Assembly (NCBI GenBank): GCA_003153655.1
Contig: PMAK01000028.1
Span: forward strand, 10,063 to 25,108
From: Phycisphaerales bacterium
GTDB lineage: Bacteria; Planctomycetota; Phycisphaerae; Tepidisphaerales; Tepidisphaeraceae
Reading direction: 5' to 3'
DNA: 15,046 nt
The stretch's first letter is position 1, and the number at the start of each line of letters is the position of its first letter. Below the pieces are notes generated by a model. It was not told where the DNA came from. It did not search any database and was given only the letters and a program-made list of their open reading frames with translations. Positions 6,498 to 12,222 of this stretch are shown here, piece after piece. The position numbers were made by a program, and so were the translations under genes.

Positions 6498-7867
6498 GTA
6501 CGATCGTTCGTATTGGTGAGTGGTCGCGCGTTCGATGTCCGAACTTAGACAGAGATGAACGAACAGCGATCGCTCACGCGGTCGAAAGCTGGCGAATCCA
6601 AAATAAGTTACGGCTTGCTCCGCTGACATTCGAGGGAGCTGACGGTAGTTGGCTCTGTGCCCAGCAATATGTAGGCGTCATTGAGGTGGGCGACGTAGTG
6701 GTCGAGGTGTATCCAAAATTGGATGCACATTTGCTCTACGACAGCGAAGGCCAACCATTTTCGGAGCTTCCGGTTATCGGTACCGTCATGCAAAACCTTC
6801 TGTGGATGTTGGAGGTCGCTCAGCATCGAGTGCTGGTGGAGACGGAGCAGGGGCATCTTGCTGAAAAACCGATTTCATATTTCGATTTGTTCGCGTATTT
6901 GCTGGGAAAAAACTTACTGCTGGAGTTGGAGCAAGGTGTTCCACATGCCTATGTTTCACGCCACGGCGAACTCAGCACTTTGAGAGGTCGGATCGATTTT
7001 ACAAAACAGGCAACACGGAATTGGAATCGATTCGACAGAATTGCATGCGTGTGGGACGATTTTACTCCCAATACGGCGTTGAACCAACTCTTCAGGTGCG
7101 CCTGCGAGTTTCTAAGTGATCGGGTCACATACCCGGTTGCCTGGCGAATACTTCGTGATTGTCAAAGTCTTCTCGATGAAGTGGAAGGCGTTTCTCCGCA
7201 ACTCGCCCTACTAGGGGCCGAGACAGTAAGGTTTGACAGATCGTTTGACAGGTTTGCGGTCCAATTCGAACTGGCACGCAGGCTACTTCGGGGAATAGGG
7301 CACGACTTGGCAGCCGGGGATGCCAAAACGTTTGTGTTTCTGCTGGATATGAACGAAGTATTCGAGCGGTACGCTCACGCAGTATTGGAAGCTCATTTTG
7401 ACACGCACGTGGCGGAGCAAGTCAAAGTCGGTACCTTGTTTCAACTGCCGACGGGAGGCATTTCACAAATTGCTGACTATTGTTGGAGCCATTCAGCCAA
7501 GCGTTGGATCGGCGATGCGAAATATAAGAATTTGATAAAGGGCGGTTCACGAGCGCTGCGCTTTGCAGATTTAGAAGATGACGATGGCACGGACGAAACA
7601 TCGGATCTATTGGCCGGGCGAGTTCTCAGCGCGAGTGATATACGGCAGCTCACGGTCTATGCTGAACTCTGTCGGAAAAATGGAAAACTGCCCCAAGCAC
7701 CGAATTTAGCGCTACTTTATCCCTTCATAGGCAGTGCCAATGAATGCATTCCCGCTAGCGTGACGACCTGGAATGGATCTACGCTTTGGCTTGTGCCAGT
7801 TCAAGTGAAAAGGCAAGCATCCATAGGCGCCGCAATTCGGATACTGCCGGTCACTATTACATCTTGA
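6494..7867 (+). CDS. mcrC: McrC-type endonuclease subunit of the type IV restriction system
   Basis: 457 residues if begun at the CTG at 6494. Starting at the GTG at 6686 would drop 64 residues, including the typical McrC N-terminal strand pattern (IVRIGEWSRV ... YVGVIEVGDVVVEVYPKLD) of which only the end would remain. The C-terminal nuclease domain carries a PD-(D/E)xK core: D328 in QIADYCW and D341-A-K343 in IGDAKYKNL. McrC binds the McrB ring, stimulates its GTPase and cleaves DNA between recognition sites, typically ones with methylcytosine. Start and stop codons of the pair overlap (CTGA), so translation is coupled and stoichiometry may be set by the weak start codon. The stop lies 17 bases from the convergent integrase stop. 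Substrate modification cannot be read from the sequence. Confidence 0.87.
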   Translation: MSTIVRIGEWSRVRCPNLDRDERTAIAHAVESWRIQNKLRLAPLTFEGADGSWLCAQQYVGVIEVGDVVVEVYPKLDAHLLYDSEGQPFSELPVIGTVMQNLLWMLEVAQHRVLVETEQGHLAEKPISYFDLFAYLLGKNLLLELEQGVPHAYVSRHGELSTLRGRIDFTKQATRNWNRFDRIACVWDDFTPNTALNQLFRCACEFLSDRVTYPVAWRILRDCQSLLDEVEGVSPQLALLGAETVRFDRSFDRFAVQFELARRLLRGIGHDLAAGDAKTFVFLLDMNEVFERYAHAVLEAHFDTHVAEQVKVGTLFQLPTGGISQIADYCWSHSAKRWIGDAKYKNLIKGGSRALRFADLEDDDGTDETSDLLAGRVLSASDIRQLTVYAELCRKNGKLPQAPNLALLYPFIGSANECIPASVTTWNGSTLWLVPVQVKRQASIGAAIRILPVTITS

Positions 7868-7884
7868 GGGTAGGAGGAATGCCA

Positions 7885-9066
7885 TTAGCCGAATACCTGC
7901 CGGATGGCTGCTTCCTGGAGGCTTGGATAGAGATGCCGGTATCTAACCCGTTGCTCCTCAGTCTGATGACCCACCCACCCATCTAAAATCCGCTGATCAA
8001 CCCCCTTGGAGGCACAAGCGCTAATAAAACTGTGCCGAAGCGTGTGCCAGCCTTTGATGACCGACCACTTGCTGTCTTTGAGCCCCCGCCAGAACGCCTT
8101 ATGAGTGGCCTGAACGGATAGCGGTCGGTCCCCCTGTCCGAACAGGTACGATTTCCCGTTCTGCCGTTTCAGCAACGGTTTCAAAACGACTGACAGTAGG
8201 GGGGTAACCGGAACTCTCCTCGTGGTCCGCGTGCCCCTGGCCCGCTTCTTCTCGCGGATGGTGATGACGCCAGCGGCGAGGTCGATATCTTCGAGCTTTG
8301 CCCGGATCATTTCGGACCGGCGGGCACCGGTATGGGCGGCCATGACTATCATCGGATAGACCCAATCCGGTGCGTTCTTCGATTTTACGAAGGCAAGCAA
8401 TTCGGCGACTTTTTCGATGTTGAGATAAAGACACTCCCAAAGCTCGTCGGCATCGCCCCCGGCTTTCACGCGGCGCTCGATCTCGGCCCAAGTCATGAAC
8501 GGAAGTTTCTCTTCGGTCTTGGGATATACCAAACCGCTGGACGGGAAGGGCTGATCAATCCATTTCATCCGCAGGCCCCAATTCCACACCGACCGGAATG
8601 TGTCGAGTTCTTTCTTGATGGTTACGGCGGCGACTTCTTTTGACCGACGCGTGATGTGCTCCTGCAATTTGCCAAGGGTCAATCCGGCCAGTATGAAGTT
8701 CTTGCCGAACGATTTCTCGATGTGGGTTAGGTGAATCCGGGTGGTGGTCAATGTATTGTTTTCGATGGCGCCATTGCTAACCGTGTTCAAATACCCTTCC
8801 CGAAGCTGATGCAGGGTGGTGTCCTTGCGGACCGCAATAGCCGGATCGACGGGAGGCTTGCCGTCGTGAAGGATGAAATCGGTGATCGCCACGCCGCGGG
8901 GAACTTCGAGGCGTCCGTGCCTGACCAGCAAGAGGAGATTCTCGGCGTTCGCCTTCCAGCGACGGGCTTCGGTTGGCGTAACTTCGCCGATAGTGAAGGT
9001 GTGTCGCCGGCGGGAGTAGATGAACTGGCAGTACCAGGCGTCGCCCTTTTTCTGCAAAGAAGCCAT
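7885..9066 (-). CDS. int: Tyrosine recombinase (phage-type integrase) of the tRNA-Gln element
   Basis: 393 residues from the ATG at 9066, which has GAAAGG upstream; a longer frame to a TTG at 9105 has no ribosome site. Layout: a small N-terminal beta region (WYCQFIYSRRRHTFTIG, about residues 11-27) typical of arm-binding domains, a core-binding SAM-like helical domain (about 80-175), and a C-terminal catalytic domain. Catalytic residues visible are R249 (HTGARRSE), a lysine near 273-274 (REKKRARG), H341 and R344 (GWHTLRHSF), H367 (GWVGHQT) and the nucleophile Y376 (VRYRHLYP). The set is complete, so the enzyme should be active. It lies 109 bases from the 3' end of a tRNA-Gln gene and on the same strand, the classic placement for an integrase that recombines into that tRNA. 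It would integrate and, with an excision factor, excise the element to its left. Confidence 0.93.
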   Translation of the reverse strand: MASLQKKGDAWYCQFIYSRRRHTFTIGEVTPTEARRWKANAENLLLLVRHGRLEVPRGVAITDFILHDGKPPVDPAIAVRKDTTLHQLREGYLNTVSNGAIENNTLTTTRIHLTHIEKSFGKNFILAGLTLGKLQEHITRRSKEVAAVTIKKELDTFRSVWNWGLRMKWIDQPFPSSGLVYPKTEEKLPFMTWAEIERRVKAGGDADELWECLYLNIEKVAELLAFVKSKNAPDWVYPMIVMAAHTGARRSEMIRAKLEDIDLAAGVITIREKKRARGTRTTRRVPVTPLLSVVLKPLLKRQNGKSYLFGQGDRPLSVQATHKAFWRGLKDSKWSVIKGWHTLRHSFISACASKGVDQRILDGWVGHQTEEQRVRYRHLYPSLQEAAIRQVFG

Positions 9067-9107
9067 AGCCGGGCCTTTCGCAATGCCGCCGCAATACGGT
9101 TCCAACG

Positions 9108-9127
9108 ATTGCAGAAGAATTGCAGAA
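9108..9127. repeat. Tandem-spaced direct repeat in the integrase leader
   Basis: ATTGCAGAA occurs at 9108-9116 and again at 9119-9127, exactly 11 bases apart, one turn of the helix. The pair lies between the predicted integrase transcription start and its ATG, and about 50-70 bases inside the element end. Such paired short repeats near attachment sites often bind the integrase N-terminal domain or an excision factor; here that is inference. Confidence 0.45.
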
Positions 9128-9146
9128 AATCCTGTCTGACTTCTAG

Positions 9147-9175
9147 AATATAGTGTTTTCTCAGGGGAAAATCAA
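9147..9175 (-). promoter_or_regulatory. Sigma70-type promoter of the integrase gene
   Basis: Read on the minus strand: TTGATT (9170-9175), 17 bases, TATATT (9147-9152). Four of six and five of six bases match the consensus, and the spacing is ideal. The -35 box starts at the first base after the tRNA discriminator base, so the promoter lies at the extreme end of the element. Transcription would start near 9140, giving a leader of about 70 bases that includes the direct repeats. Confidence 0.6.
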
Positions 9176-9200
9176 CTGGGGAACTAGGATTCGAACCTAG
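9176..9200. other. Probable attachment site (att) at the tRNA-Gln 3' end
   Basis: The integrase gene begins 109 bases from the tRNA 3' end, which places the crossover in the 3' part of the tRNA, most likely the acceptor and T arm. The bounds given are the T arm plus acceptor; the true core may extend to the anticodon loop. No second copy of this 25-base stretch is present in the window, so the partner site should lie beyond position 1. Confidence 0.5.
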
Positions 9201-9246
9201 ACAAACAGATTCAGAGTCTGTTGTGCTACCGTTACACTATTCCCCA
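9176..9246 (-). tRNA. tRNA-Gln (anticodon CTG)
   Basis: Read on the minus strand the 71 bases fold into a full cloverleaf. The acceptor stem TGGGGAA (9240-9246) pairs with TTCCCCA (9177-9183), with discriminator G at 9176. The D arm contains AACGGTAG. The anticodon stem ACAGA/TCTGT surrounds loop CTCTGAA with anticodon CTG at 9212-9214. The T arm CTAGG-TTCGAAT-CCTAG lies at 9184-9200. A leading U1 is typical of glutamine tRNAs. CCA is not encoded. The gene is intact although an element has integrated at its 3' end, so the element restores the 3' sequence. Confidence 0.95.
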
Positions 9247-9355
9247 AATCTCTCGGATATATCGCATCCATCCGACGATTCCAGAATTTTACTCGATGTC
9301 CACTTTTTTCGCCAGACTCTTCAGCGCAGCAGTCATCCCGCAAGCCAGAAACCGC

Positions 9356-9919
9356 TTATGATTTTAGGGTTAATAGGCTCATCAGTCGCTCGTGAAAATC
9401 CGCGAACTGCTTCGACAGGTTCGTTAAAAAAGCCAATCGGGTCGGATCTTTTTCGTTCTCAATGATCGCTTTGGACAACTGCACCGCGTAATCCGTTGCC
9501 TCGGCTTGGCTGAAGATCAGTAGAACCTCAAATTCCTTGCCGCTGGATGTCAGCAATCCCTTTGCATCCGCCGACGACTGCAACTCGCGCCCCTTTGCCT
9601 CGAGCTTCGGCAAATCCGGCTCATCATATTCAATGCGGCTATCACTTTTGGGAAACTCGTCCATCTGCTTTTTTGCCGCCGCCGACGCGCTGGCGATTTC
9701 TTTGACAAGGTTCACCACGGAATCATCCGCGCGTGTGAAGATGACGATTTTGTTGACGTCCGTGTCATCGCTCATCAACTTGTAGAGCAGGCTATACCCT
9801 TCGTTCTGATGCCGAAACATGCCGCCATTTTCCGATGGAGGCGTTGGCGTCGTTGCACAGCCACCCAATGCGGCCGCGAATGATATTAGCAGGACATTTT
9901 TCCAGATATGTAACCGCAC
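9356..9919 (-). CDS. Putative lipoprotein of unknown function
   Basis: 187 residues from a GTG start. The N-terminus is a lipoprotein signal: basic MRLHIWK, a hydrophobic stretch (8-19) and the lipobox LGGC with Cys at 21, followed by Ala, Thr and Pro. The remainder is a mostly helical, charged domain (E/K/D-rich, with heptad-like runs at about 70-115 and 150-187), consistent with a coiled-coil or four-helix fold. I do not recognise a family. There is no Shine-Dalgarno before the GTG; a TATAAC box sits seven bases upstream, suggesting a leaderless message. It lies between the tRNA and the UVR gene on the same strand and is the first chromosomal gene outside the element. Confidence 0.7.
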   Translation of the reverse strand: MRLHIWKNVLLISFAAALGGCATTPTPPSENGGMFRHQNEGYSLLYKLMSDDTDVNKIVIFTRADDSVVNLVKEIASASAAAKKQMDEFPKSDSRIEYDEPDLPKLEAKGRELQSSADAKGLLTSSGKEFEVLLIFSQAEATDYAVQLSKAIIENEKDPTRLAFLTNLSKQFADFHERLMSLLTLKS

Positions 9920-9926
9920 GAATGTC

Positions 9927-9932
9927 GTTATA
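9927..9932 (-). promoter_or_regulatory. Possible -10 box for the lipoprotein gene
   Basis: On the minus strand TATAAC matches five of six bases of the -10 consensus and ends seven bases before the GTG start. No good -35 box is seen at 16-18 bases upstream (TAGCAG occupies the place). If used, transcription would start at or next to the start codon. Confidence 0.3.
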
Positions 9933-10011
9933 ACGGTTTGGAGAAGACGCTGCTACGCATAAAAGACGGATTCGGCCCTGGAAATGGGCAGAAATGCCCG
10001 TCAACGAACCA

Positions 10012-10812
10012 TTACACCGACGTCTGCATGCGCTTGATCTGATCCCGCAGCCGCGCAGCATCCTCATATCGTTCGGTTTTGACGGCTTTATCCAGTTGCA
10101 GACGAAGCCGTGACAGCGGGTCGATGGGAATCTTCCGCCGAATTTCCCGTGCGAATTTCTTCAGCACCCGAACTTCATTCGACTGACCGTGCGCCTCATC
10201 CTGACCAAACCGGGAGAAGAATTCCTGAATGTCCTCCAGGCCTTTCTCGATCGTGGCCAGCGCGGTTCGGTAATCCTTCTTATTGAAATACAGCGACGCC
10301 TCCGCCCGAGCGTTCATCATGATGATATACGGCCGATACTGCTCCAGAACGAGCCGATCCTGCTCTTCCGTGGCGAACTTGCCGCAGAAATCCAACACGC
10401 GCAGGTTGCGCGCAGTGTCGCGCACAACAGCCTTGAAATCCTCCAGCACAAACAGCCCGAGATAGCGCTGGTAGTACATCACCGCTTCCTCGCGCAAATC
10501 CTGGCACTGAGCCCGGGTCAGTTGAAACCCGAGATCAGTTCCATTGCGGATGCGATGTTCATTCAGCTCTCGCTCAAAATAATCCAGAAGCGATTCGCAG
10601 CCATGCGGCCGCGTCCCATCGGGCCGGCCGGTCATTTCCATTTGCAGCAGTCCGAGATCAACGCGCATCTGCAGCTTGGACGATCCATCCACGCCGCTGA
10701 TCTTGCGGACATTAATCGTGCCCGGTTCGTAATCCCATCCCTTAAGGACAGGGGTGATATCCTTGCCGGACAGTTTTCCTTCATCCCGAGGAGAGCCATC
10801 TGGGCGATTCAT
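10012..10812 (-). CDS. UVR-motif (UvrB/UvrC interaction motif) protein, planctomycete-type
   Basis: 266 residues from the ATG at 10812, chosen because GTGGAGAA lies six bases upstream and a promoter-like box lies at 10884-10892. A longer frame reaching an ATG at 10920 would begin upstream of that promoter and lacks a ribosome site. The N-terminal region (about 15-75: GKDITPVLKGWDY ... QMRVDLGLLQMEMTGRPDG) is, as I recall, typical of a planctomycete family; the centre (about 95-215) is helical, possibly TPR-like (ARAEASLYFNKKDYRTALATIEKGLEDI). The C-terminal 35 residues form a UVR motif (LRLQLDKAVKTERYEDAARLRDQI), a helical hairpin used in UvrB-UvrC and McsA contacts. Partner and role are unknown: DNA repair, or a regulatory adaptor as in McsA. 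Confidence 0.75.
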   Translation of the reverse strand: MNRPDGSPRDEGKLSGKDITPVLKGWDYEPGTINVRKISGVDGSSKLQMRVDLGLLQMEMTGRPDGTRPHGCESLLDYFERELNEHRIRNGTDLGFQLTRAQCQDLREEAVMYYQRYLGLFVLEDFKAVVRDTARNLRVLDFCGKFATEEQDRLVLEQYRPYIIMMNARAEASLYFNKKDYRTALATIEKGLEDIQEFFSRFGQDEAHGQSNEVRVLKKFAREIRRKIPIDPLSRLRLQLDKAVKTERYEDAARLRDQIKRMQTSV

Positions 10813-10840
10813 AATATTCTCCACACGCTCCAACCCGTCA

Positions 10841-10861
10841 GCAGGCCTTGGCTTGGCCTGC
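10841..10861. repeat. Perfect inverted repeat in the UVR gene leader
   Basis: GCAGGCC (10841-10847) and GGCCTGC (10855-10861) are separated by seven bases. The structure lies between the predicted transcription start of the UVR gene and its ATG, about 30 bases before the start. A third copy of the arm, GCAGGCC at 10890-10896, overlaps the promoter. It may be an operator or an RNA hairpin. Confidence 0.45.
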
Positions 10862-10883
10862 CGCGGTCGATTCTTCCGCAATA

Positions 10884-10892
10884 AGTATAGCA
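10884..10892 (-). promoter_or_regulatory. Extended -10 promoter of the UVR-motif gene
   Basis: On the minus strand TGC-TATACT gives an extended -10 element (TGn plus five of six consensus bases). No convincing -35 box is visible, which is tolerated by extended -10 promoters. Transcription would start near 10877, giving a 65-base leader to the ATG at 10812. Confidence 0.45.
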
Positions 10893-10985
10893 GGCCTCTT
10901 TCTATTTTTCGCGAAGCCATGGGATCGTTCAACAGTTGGCAAATCCTTGCACGCGCAGGCTTTGAAACAGCAGGGCCAAAAGTCT

Positions 10986-11014
10986 TTGACTCGACTTCAT
11001 TCGCGCGACAAAAT
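10986..11014 (+). promoter_or_regulatory. Sigma70-type promoter of the metallothionein gene
   Basis: TTGACT (10986-10991), 17 bases, CAAAAT (11009-11014): five of six and four of six consensus bases with ideal spacing. The -10 box ends seven bases before the ATG at 11022, so the start of transcription would fall at or within a base or two of the start codon. Confidence 0.5.
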
Positions 11015-11021
11015 AGGGAAT

Positions 11022-11189
11022 ATGGCGTCAGCCGTAAAATGTGCCTGCATGAAATGCCAATGCACCGTTGAGCCGGGCAAGGGGATCGTTCGCGACGGCA
11101 AAACCTATTGCAGCCGTGCCTGCGCCTACGAATGCACTTCCACCACCTGCGTCTGCGTCCACGATCGATGTGATGAGAAGCCGCGATAA
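11022..11189 (+). CDS. SmtA-type bacterial metallothionein
   Basis: 55 residues with ten cysteines. The pattern C7-x-C9-x2-C12-x-C14 (KCACMKCQC), then GKxxxRDGKTYC30-x3-C34, C38, C43-x-C45 and C50, follows the cyanobacterial SmtA layout (CACxxCxC...YCxxACA...) closely. H47 may be a further ligand. SmtA proteins bind Zn, Cd or Cu in the cytoplasm in a zinc-finger-like cluster and buffer or sequester metal. C38 stands where SmtA has a histidine (CAYEC against CADGH). The ATG at 11022 is chosen because all family sequence follows it; AGGGA lies too close to serve as a normal ribosome site, fitting a leaderless message. It is divergent from the UVR gene and convergent with the sugar permease. No SmtB-type regulator is in the window. 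Confidence 0.88.
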   Translation: MASAVKCACMKCQCTVEPGKGIVRDGKTYCSRACAYECTSTTCVCVHDRCDEKPR

Positions 11190-11199
11190 TGCCAATTTG

Positions 11200-11219
11200 C
11201 GGCGAAGCCTATTTCGCCG
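11200..11219. terminator. Possible bidirectional terminator hairpin between convergent genes
   Basis: CGGCGAA (11200-11206) and TTCGCCG (11213-11219) pair perfectly over seven bases with a six-base loop. It lies just after the metallothionein stop and covers the permease stop codon. There is no T-run on either side, so termination would be weak or factor-assisted. Confidence 0.3.
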
Positions 11220-12222
11220 TCGCCCGTGATTGTCGAAACTGATCAAACGCCGCCGCCGCCACGATGATCGCCCCGGTCACGATATCCTGATCCGCATTGG
11301 TCAATCTCGGCACCTTGCTGCATCCATTCCCCACGACAGTCATCAGGAGCGCACCCACGAGCGTTCCAAAAATATTTCCCTTGCCGCCCGAAAGGCTTGC
11401 TCCACCAATCACCACCGCCGCGATGACATTCAATTCGTATCCGTTGGCCGTGGTAGGGTCACCAAGATTATTCAGATACGAAAATTGCAGTACCCCCGCG
11501 ATGCCGGCGAAGACCGTTGCGAAAACAAAGATCATCACCTTCGTTCTCGCCACCGGCACGCCGCAGAGTCGCGCCGTCTGTTCGTTGGATCCGATCGCAA
11601 ACACATGCCGTCCAAACCGCGTATATCGAAGCACACCGGCGACGAAGAGGCTCAAGACCACCAACAGCCACACGCCCGGCGGCATGAGCATCCACCTCTG
11701 CCCCGGCGGCAGCATTTGCAGCAGGTGACTGATCCAACTCGGCGGTGTGGATATCTCGCTGCCACCAGCCAGTCGTTTGGCTAGGCCCCGCACCGCGCCC
11801 CACAATCCCAGCGTGACGATGAACGATGAGATATTGAGCCACGTCACCAACGTTCCAATAAGAAGCCCCACGCACGCCCCGGCTACGATTCCCAGTATTG
11901 CCGCGACGGCCGGAGACAACCCATGCAATCGGCAAAGCGCGATCACCACCGTGCAAAGCGCGATGTTGGACCCCACCGACAAATCGATTCCGCCGGCGAT
12001 GATGATGACCGTCGCCCCAAGTGCTGCCGTGCCAACCACCGCGGTATTCAGCAGAATAATCTGCAGGTTATCCAGGGTCAGAAATGTGCGTGGCTCGAGA
12101 ACGGCAAAGGCCGCGACCACAAGAAACAACCCCATGATCGGGCCAAGCGTCCCCAGAAACGCCGAAAAATCCTCCGAGGAAGTCCCAGGTCTCGTCTCCT
12201 TTTGCGATAGCGTGGTCGTCAT
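11209..12222 (-). CDS. Ribose-type sugar ABC transporter, permease protein
   Basis: 337 residues, the usual length for the RbsC/XylH/MglC branch (BPD_transp_2). Family signatures are IIIAGGIDLSVGS (about 73-85) and VIGGASLSGGKGNIFGTLVG (about 269-288), the latter lying in the loop that meets the ATPase. Hydrophobic stretches give about eight to ten membrane spans. It transports a mono- or small sugar through the inner membrane. The ATG overlaps the stop of the ATPase gene (ATGA, 12219-12222), so it is the third and last gene of a minus-strand operon: binding protein, ATPase, permease. Sugar specificity cannot be read from it. A lone permease implies a homodimer. Confidence 0.92.
   Translation of the reverse strand: MTTTLSQKETRPGTSSEDFSAFLGTLGPIMGLFLVVAAFAVLEPRTFLTLDNLQIILLNTAVVGTAALGATVIIIAGGIDLSVGSNIALCTVVIALCRLHGLSPAVAAILGIVAGACVGLLIGTLVTWLNISSFIVTLGLWGAVRGLAKRLAGGSEISTPPSWISHLLQMLPPGQRWMLMPPGVWLLVVLSLFVAGVLRYTRFGRHVFAIGSNEQTARLCGVPVARTKVMIFVFATVFAGIAGVLQFSYLNNLGDPTTANGYELNVIAAVVIGGASLSGGKGNIFGTLVGALLMTVVGNGCSKVPRLTNADQDIVTGAIIVAAAAFDQFRQSRATAK

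Noticed and set aside
6686..7867. mcrC starting at the GTG at 6686.
   Set aside because: It would cut family-typical N-terminal sequence and has no Shine-Dalgarno; the CTG at 6494 is better supported.
8731..9153. 140-codon plus-strand open frame over the integrase start.
   Set aside because: It mirrors the integrase codons and overlaps its promoter; no recognisable protein.
9986..9999. GGGCA-GAAA-TGCCC hairpin after the UVR gene, considered as a terminator.
   Set aside because: Only five base pairs and no T-run on the minus strand.
10189..10884. 231-codon plus-strand open frame.
   Set aside because: It is antisense to the UVR-motif gene, which has a better start, a family match and a C-terminal UVR motif.
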